Shown piece by piece: positions 59,852 to 64,000 of a DNA stretch of 64,000 nucleotides. Below the pieces are notes generated by a model. That model searched no databases. It was not told the DNA's origin and saw nothing but the letters and a program-made list of their open reading frames with translations. The stretch is from CAYGYG01 sp964354155 (GTDB taxonomy: Bacteria > Hydrothermota > Tepidihabitantia > SM23-42 > CAYGYG01), in the NCBI GenBank assembly GCA_964354155.1, contig CAYGYG010000014.1:16087-80086 (forward strand), given 5' to 3'. How positions within the stretch are numbered: the stretch's first letter is position 1; each line of letters opens with the position of its first letter. A program made the translations under genes and the position numbers.

Positions 59852-61939
59852 TCAGTAGCCTTCGAGGGCTTCTTTGTCGATCTTTTCGAAATCCTCGATC
59901 CCTTCAATCTTGGTGCTGTAGTTGTGCAGATTGCATGAATCGGCCGGCTCAGTCCCCTTCACAAAAGCATCCTCGCGCGCCTTGGGGCAGTAGACCGTTG
60001 CCAGAAGACCGGTCTTGGAGCAAGTCTTCCGGTACGTGACGCCGGCGGGCACGGTAAAATCGCGGTAAGGAGCAGTGTCCAGAACTGCTTTCATGAACTC
60101 GCCCCAAATCGGAGCACCCACATCGCCGCCGGTAGCACCACGGTAGATCCGCTGATTGTCATCGTAGCCGACCCAGATACCGGCGACCAGCTCCGGCGTA
60201 AACCCTATGAACCAGCAGTCACTGTAGTTGTTGGTCGTGCCGGTCTTGCCCGCCGCCGGACGTCTGAAGCCCGTCTGGCGGATCCGATACGCGGTGCCGC
60301 CGTCGACCACGCTCTTCATCGTATGCAGTGCAACGTAGGCCACCTGCGGCGACAAGACGTTCTCTTCCTTGGTGTCATTCCGCTCAATAATATTGCCGTC
60401 GCCGTCGGTGATCTTTCGGACAAAAATCGGTTCCACTCTGACCCCCGCGTTGTCGAGTACGGCAAAGGCACTGGACATCTCAAGCAGGCTCACCTCGCAG
60501 GCGCCCAGGGCGAGAGAAATGACCGGCAGCAACTTGCTTCTGATGCCCATCCGGCGCGCATAGTCAATGACAAGTTCCGGCCCGATCGTTCTCAGGAGAC
60601 GAATCGCAACCAGATTGCGCGAAAGCATGAGGGCACGCCGCAGGGTCATCGGCCCCATGAACTGGCGGTCATAGTTGGACGGCCGGTAGATGCTGTCTTC
60701 GGCCGCGATGTCGATTACAATCGGGGCATCCAGAATGATGTCCGAAGGAGTGAAACCGTTGTCGAATGCCGCCGTAAAAACGAACACTTTGAACGCTGAT
60801 CCGGCCTGGCGTTTCGCCTGAGTAGCCCGGTCGAACTTGCTCTTCTTAAAATCCCGGCCTCCGATCAGAGCCTTGATGTAGCCGGTGCGCGGGTCGATCA
60901 CGACCAGGGCACCCTGAAGATAACCGGGGCCGAGCATCGTGTCGGTCTGCCCCAGCGAATCCAGGGTACGACGTTTCCGCGGCAGCTTGTACTCGTCTTC
61001 GATTTCCACGATCCCCTTTTCCAGAATCCGTTCGGCCTTCTGTTGAATATCGAAATCCATCGTCGTATAGACGCAGGCCCCGCTCCGGTACAGAAAGTCG
61101 TAACCGTACTTCAGTTCCAGGTAGTGGCGCACCTCCTCCAGGAAGTAGGCCCCGGCCGGGGACGAGTGGTCTTCGGGCTTAAGCCGGATCGGCTCCTGCA
61201 GGCTCTGTTCCATTTCCTCCTGGGTGATGAAATCGCACTCCCGCATCTTCTGAAGCACCAGATTGCGGCGCCGCCGGGACTTCTCGATGTCCTCGAAGGG
61301 TGAATACTGACTCGGCGAGCGCGGAATTCCAGCAAGCAGTGCGCATTCGGACAGAGTCAACTCCAGCACCGGCTTGCCGAAATAAGTCTGGGATGCGGCT
61401 TCCACGCCATACGCCCCTTCACCAAAATTCACCTGGTTGAGATACATCTCGATAACCTCTTCCTTGGTGAACAATCGCTCAATCTGGAGCGCAAGGAAGG
61501 CTTCTTTGAGCTTACGTTCAACATTCCGCTCCTGCGTCAGGAACATGTTCCGAGCCAATTGCTGAGTGATCGTACTCGCTCCTTGCACCACCTTACGGTG
61601 GAAGAAGTTGGCCATGGTCGCGCGTACGATCGCCCAGATGTTGATGCCCCAATGCTCGTAAAACCGCCGGTCTTCAAGCGCGATGAAGGCGTGCTGGAGA
61701 TTCTTGGGAATGTACTCCAGATCAACCGGCCGCCGCTTCTCAACGAAGAACTGCCCGACCATGCGGTTATTGGCGTCATATACTGACGTCGCCACCGGCG
61801 GGCGGAAATTGGCGATCGACGTCGCCGGCGGCAGATCGCGCAGAATCCAGTTCAGGCCGCCGACCAAAAGACCCAGACCAAAGGCCAGGATGCAGACAAC
61901 GATTAACCCCGGCTTGACTGAAATACGACTCGGTCTCAT
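59852..61939 (-). CDS. mrcA: Penicillin-binding protein 1A (class A, bifunctional)
   Basis: A 695-residue peptidoglycan synthase. One N-terminal membrane anchor (about 9-31) is followed by the glycosyltransferase domain (ALEDRRFYEHWGIN, GASTITQQLARNMFL) and the transpeptidase domain with the catalytic serine in GSAFK (SxxK), a later SSAF motif and KTGTTNN (KTG). It polymerises and crosslinks glycan strands in the periplasm. It overlaps the ABC ATPase gene by four bases, in the accD-ugpC-mrcA operon. Confidence 0.94.
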   Translation of the reverse strand: MRPSRISVKPGLIVVCILAFGLGLLVGGLNWILRDLPPATSIANFRPPVATSVYDANNRMVGQFFVEKRRPVDLEYIPKNLQHAFIALEDRRFYEHWGINIWAIVRATMANFFHRKVVQGASTITQQLARNMFLTQERNVERKLKEAFLALQIERLFTKEEVIEMYLNQVNFGEGAYGVEAASQTYFGKPVLELTLSECALLAGIPRSPSQYSPFEDIEKSRRRRNLVLQKMRECDFITQEEMEQSLQEPIRLKPEDHSSPAGAYFLEEVRHYLELKYGYDFLYRSGACVYTTMDFDIQQKAERILEKGIVEIEDEYKLPRKRRTLDSLGQTDTMLGPGYLQGALVVIDPRTGYIKALIGGRDFKKSKFDRATQAKRQAGSAFKVFVFTAAFDNGFTPSDIILDAPIVIDIAAEDSIYRPSNYDRQFMGPMTLRRALMLSRNLVAIRLLRTIGPELVIDYARRMGIRSKLLPVISLALGACEVSLLEMSSAFAVLDNAGVRVEPIFVRKITDGDGNIIERNDTKEENVLSPQVAYVALHTMKSVVDGGTAYRIRQTGFRRPAAGKTGTTNNYSDCWFIGFTPELVAGIWVGYDDNQRIYRGATGGDVGAPIWGEFMKAVLDTAPYRDFTVPAGVTYRKTCSKTGLLATVYCPKAREDAFVKGTEPADSCNLHNYSTKIEGIEDFEKIDKEALEGY

Positions 61940-63015
61940 ACGATCGCCCGCCCGGTGGCCGCGTCGAATAGGTACACATCGGCCTGGTCAAAGCCCAATC
62001 GAAGTGCCGTCCCGACGGCTGGTTCGGCACGCCTGGGCAACGATACGCACAACTGAGAATCGAGGTACCGGCCATAGGCATAGACCTCGCCCCCGACGGG
62101 CTCAACCACATCGACGGGGAGCGCAATTGGGCCGTCGGCCGCCGGCTTCAGATCCTCCGGTCTTAACCCGATGAAGACCGCGGCCTCATTGCTGGGCGGA
62201 ACCGGCCGCTGACCGGCAAGAAGCCACTCGAACCGGCGGTCTTCGCTGATAAACTTCAGTCCGCCCTTGGAAACCAACCGACCCCTGAGGAAGTTCATCG
62301 GCGGACTGCCGATGAATCCGGCGACAAAGAGATTATCAGGATTATCATACAGGTTCTGCGGTGTATCGACCTGTTGAACACTGCCTTCCTTCAGGACTAC
62401 GATCTTCTGACCCAAGGTCATCGCTTCTACCTGGTCGTGCGTAACATAGATCACGGTCGCGTCGAGTTTCTGGTGGAGCCGCGCCAGTTCGGCGCGCATC
62501 TGGACCCGCAATGTGGCATCAAGATTCGAAAGCGGTTCATCGAAGAGGAAAACCTGGGGCTGGCGCACGATGCTTCGCCCCACCGCCACCCGCTGCTTTT
62601 GTCCGCCCGAAAGCTGGCCCGGCCTCCGCTTCAGCAGATCCTCAATCGAAAGGACCCGGGCCGTCTCAAGAACCCGCTCGTCGACGGTGCGACGATTCAC
62701 CTTCCGTGCCTGCAATCCGAAAGCCATATTATCATGGACGCTCATGTGGGGATACAAAGCATAGTTCTGGAAAACCATGGCCACATCGCGGTCCTTGGGT
62801 GGTACGTCATTGACCCGCCGGCCGCCGATGAATATTTCGCCCTGCTGCGGCTTTTCCAGGCCGGCGATCATCCGCAAAATGGTCGTCTTGCCGCAGCCGG
62901 ACGGACCAACCAACACCACGAACTCATGATCCCGGGCGGTAAAGGTTACATCCTGAACCGCCCTGACGCTGTGATCAAAAACCTTTGAGACTTTCTCCAG
63001 CCGGACTTCGGCCAT
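61936..63015 (-). CDS. ugpC: UgpC/MsmX-type ABC transporter ATP-binding protein
   Basis: A 359-residue ATPase of the carbohydrate-uptake class. Walker A VGPSGCGKTT (about 37-46), Q loop MVFQNYALYPHM, signature LSGGQKQRVAVGR, Walker B LFDEPLSNLDA and switch VTHDQVEAM are followed by a C-terminal OB-type regulatory domain (FIGLRPEDL). Such ATPases often serve several sugar transporters, which fits the lack of permease genes nearby. It is seven bases from accD and overlaps mrcA. Confidence 0.93.
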   Translation of the reverse strand: MAEVRLEKVSKVFDHSVRAVQDVTFTARDHEFVVLVGPSGCGKTTILRMIAGLEKPQQGEIFIGGRRVNDVPPKDRDVAMVFQNYALYPHMSVHDNMAFGLQARKVNRRTVDERVLETARVLSIEDLLKRRPGQLSGGQKQRVAVGRSIVRQPQVFLFDEPLSNLDATLRVQMRAELARLHQKLDATVIYVTHDQVEAMTLGQKIVVLKEGSVQQVDTPQNLYDNPDNLFVAGFIGSPPMNFLRGRLVSKGGLKFISEDRRFEWLLAGQRPVPPSNEAAVFIGLRPEDLKPAADGPIALPVDVVEPVGGEVYAYGRYLDSQLCVSLPRRAEPAVGTALRLGFDQADVYLFDAATGRAIV

Positions 63016-63021
63016 GGTCGG

Positions 63022-63864
63022 CTATTTCTTGCGGTTCTTGTGGTAGGCGACAAGATTGAGTATTTTGGAAAGCGTGTCCCGCAGGTCCTTGCGTGAGACC
63101 ACCATGTCGACCAGGCCGTGCTTGAGGAAAAACTCGGAGCGTTGAAAACCTTCCGGCAATTTCTCGCCGATGGTCTGTTCGATCACTCGTGGTCCGGTGA
63201 ACCCGAGCAACGCGCCCGGCTCAGCGATGATCAGGTCCCCGAGCGAGGCATAAGATGCCATTACCCCGGCATAGGTCGGGTTAGTTAGTACCGAGACGTA
63301 CAAGATTTTCTTCTTAGACAAGAGGGCCAGTTCTGCGGCAGTTTTGGCCATCTGCATCAAGGAGAGGATTCCTTCTTGCATCCTGGCTCCGCCTGAGGTC
63401 GAAACGATGATCAGCGGCACCTCTTTCCGGTACGCAAGCCGGATCGCCCGGGCAATCTTCTCGCCGACGACCGACCCCATACTCCCACCGATGAACCCGA
63501 ATTCCATGACCGCAAAAACCACGGGTCGCCCGACAATCGCCCCTTCGCCGTAGACCACGGCTTCTTTTATGCTTGTTCTCTGCTGAGAAACCCTTAGCTT
63601 CTCTTTGTATTTAGGGAATTCAAGCACATCACGCGCCTCAAGCCGATCATCACGCTCAACAAAGCTGTCCGGGTCGAGGATCAAGTCGATGTAATTCCTA
63701 TAACTTATCCTGAAATGGAAGTTGCACTTGGGGCAGGTCCAGATATTCTTCTCGAATTCCTTCCGGTAGATGATCTCTCCGCAGATCTCGCATTTTACCC
63801 AAAGACCTTCGGGCAGTTCAACTTTTTCCTCTTTCTTGGCGAAAGTTCTCTTCTTCAGCCACAT
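63022..63864 (-). CDS. accD: Acetyl-CoA carboxylase carboxyltransferase subunit beta
   Basis: A 280-residue subunit that, with AccA, moves carboxyl from biotin to acetyl-CoA for fatty-acid synthesis. A four-Cys zinc ribbon (CEIC and CPKC, near residues 25-47) precedes the carboxyltransferase domain, with STSGGARMQEG and GEPGALLGF-like segments. The frame has an ATG at 63870, but that ATG touches the -10 box; the ATG at 63864 (MWLKKRTF) lies at the expected transcription start and is the likely start of a leaderless mRNA. Confidence 0.94.
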   Translation of the reverse strand: MWLKKRTFAKKEEKVELPEGLWVKCEICGEIIYRKEFEKNIWTCPKCNFHFRISYRNYIDLILDPDSFVERDDRLEARDVLEFPKYKEKLRVSQQRTSIKEAVVYGEGAIVGRPVVFAVMEFGFIGGSMGSVVGEKIARAIRLAYRKEVPLIIVSTSGGARMQEGILSLMQMAKTAAELALLSKKKILYVSVLTNPTYAGVMASYASLGDLIIAEPGALLGFTGPRVIEQTIGEKLPEGFQRSEFFLKHGLVDMVVSRKDLRDTLSKILNLVAYHKNRKK

Positions 63865-63870
63865 GGCCAT

Positions 63871-63898
63871 ATTCTACCAGAATTCGGGGAAATGTCAA
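63871..63898 (-). promoter_or_regulatory. Leaderless promoter of accD-ugpC-mrcA
   Basis: TTGACA (63893-63898), 16-bp spacer, TAGAAT (63871-63876). The second ATG (63862-63864) is exactly six bases past the -10 box, which decides the start of accD. Confidence 0.85.
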
Positions 63899-63917
63899 GA
63901 GGCGGCCCGTAAACGAA

Positions 63918-63944
63918 GACGGGGCGGCCCAAGGCCGCCCCGTC
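63918..63944 (-). terminator. Terminator hairpin of the partial gene at the right edge
   Basis: A perfect 12-bp stem (63918-63929 with 63933-63944; GACGGGGCGGCC and complement) with a CAA loop lies 14 bases past the stop codon at 63959. The bases after it on the minus strand, TTCGTTT, are a weak T-run. Confidence 0.75.
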
Positions 63945-63958
63945 GTACTGATGTGGCG

Positions 63959-64000
63959 CTACTTGACCAGGGTTATCTTTTCCTGGCGCTGATAGGAGCC
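63959..64000 (-). CDS. 3' end of a secreted protein with FlgD-like C-terminal module (partial)
   Basis: The last 13 codons before a TAG read GSYQRQEKITLVK. This is the closing strand of the same C-terminal module seen at the ends of the other secreted proteins here (compare RQLIVMR and TKLVVL). The rest of the gene lies to the right of the window. A terminator hairpin follows the stop. Confidence 0.6.
   Translation of the reverse strand, partial: GSYQRQEKITLVK

Overview
The window reads as one dense bacterial chromosome segment of moderately high GC, with one assembly gap (100 Ns at 9585-9684). A type IV pilus secretin, an Omp85-family protein and a TamB-like protein show a two-membrane cell envelope. 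Several secreted proteins end in a FlgD-like/type IX-like C-terminal module (GVYF/GVYI followed by a short basic end). That style, the compact operons and the degenerate intergenic repeats resemble uncultured lineages such as candidate phylum WOR-3 and relatives. This placement is an inference from gene style, not from a marker-gene search.

Layout. 1-4600: start of rsmD and the type IV pilus operon (small HTH gene, pilM, N, O, P, Q), minus strand. 4600-6500: tgt and truA. 6595-9584: a giant secreted protein cut by the gap. 9700-17760: priA, then aminopeptidase, Omp85 protein and tamB. 17960-18810: zinc-ribbon coiled-coil protein and tRNA-Val. 18900-21740: ABC-2 transporter. 21890-27960: grpE-dnaK-dnaJ-rsmE-methyltransferase-DUF1028 operon (minus). 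28190-34670: rmlD-like, ispE, tRNA-Gln, prs, rplY/ctc, pth, ychF, an MscS-like membrane protein and a lipoprotein. 34700-37950: large DUF4175-like membrane protein. 38080-44740: histidine operon hisG-C-B-H-F-(A-I-E fusion)-D behind a possible leader peptide, then trpB2. 46555-47685: secreted protein interrupted by an in-frame TGA. 47750-53460: argG-aminotransferase-argH, and lplA-argR. 53787-56346: fur-feoA-small ORF-feoB. 56435-59667: uvrB and a secreted propeller-like protein. 59850-63864: accD, UgpC-type ATPase, penicillin-binding protein 1A. The right edge holds the 3' end of another secreted protein.

Promoters are unusually easy to read. I find 17 TTGAC(A)/TATAAT-type promoters; 15 of them have a 16-bp spacer. 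In six (truA, aminopeptidase, grpE, fur, accD and a 34-codon ORF before hisG) the start codon begins exactly seven bases after the -10 box, where transcription should start, with no Shine-Dalgarno sequence. These look like leaderless mRNAs. Secreted-protein, pilus and arginine genes instead have 5' leaders with strong GGAGG sites.

Most notable observations: the leaderless start pattern; a HisA-HisI-HisE triple fusion; a leaderless His/aromatic mini-ORF before hisG; a 32-codon ORF coupled to feoB; two in-frame TGA codons followed by coding-like sequence; and several degenerate palindromic intergenic repeats.
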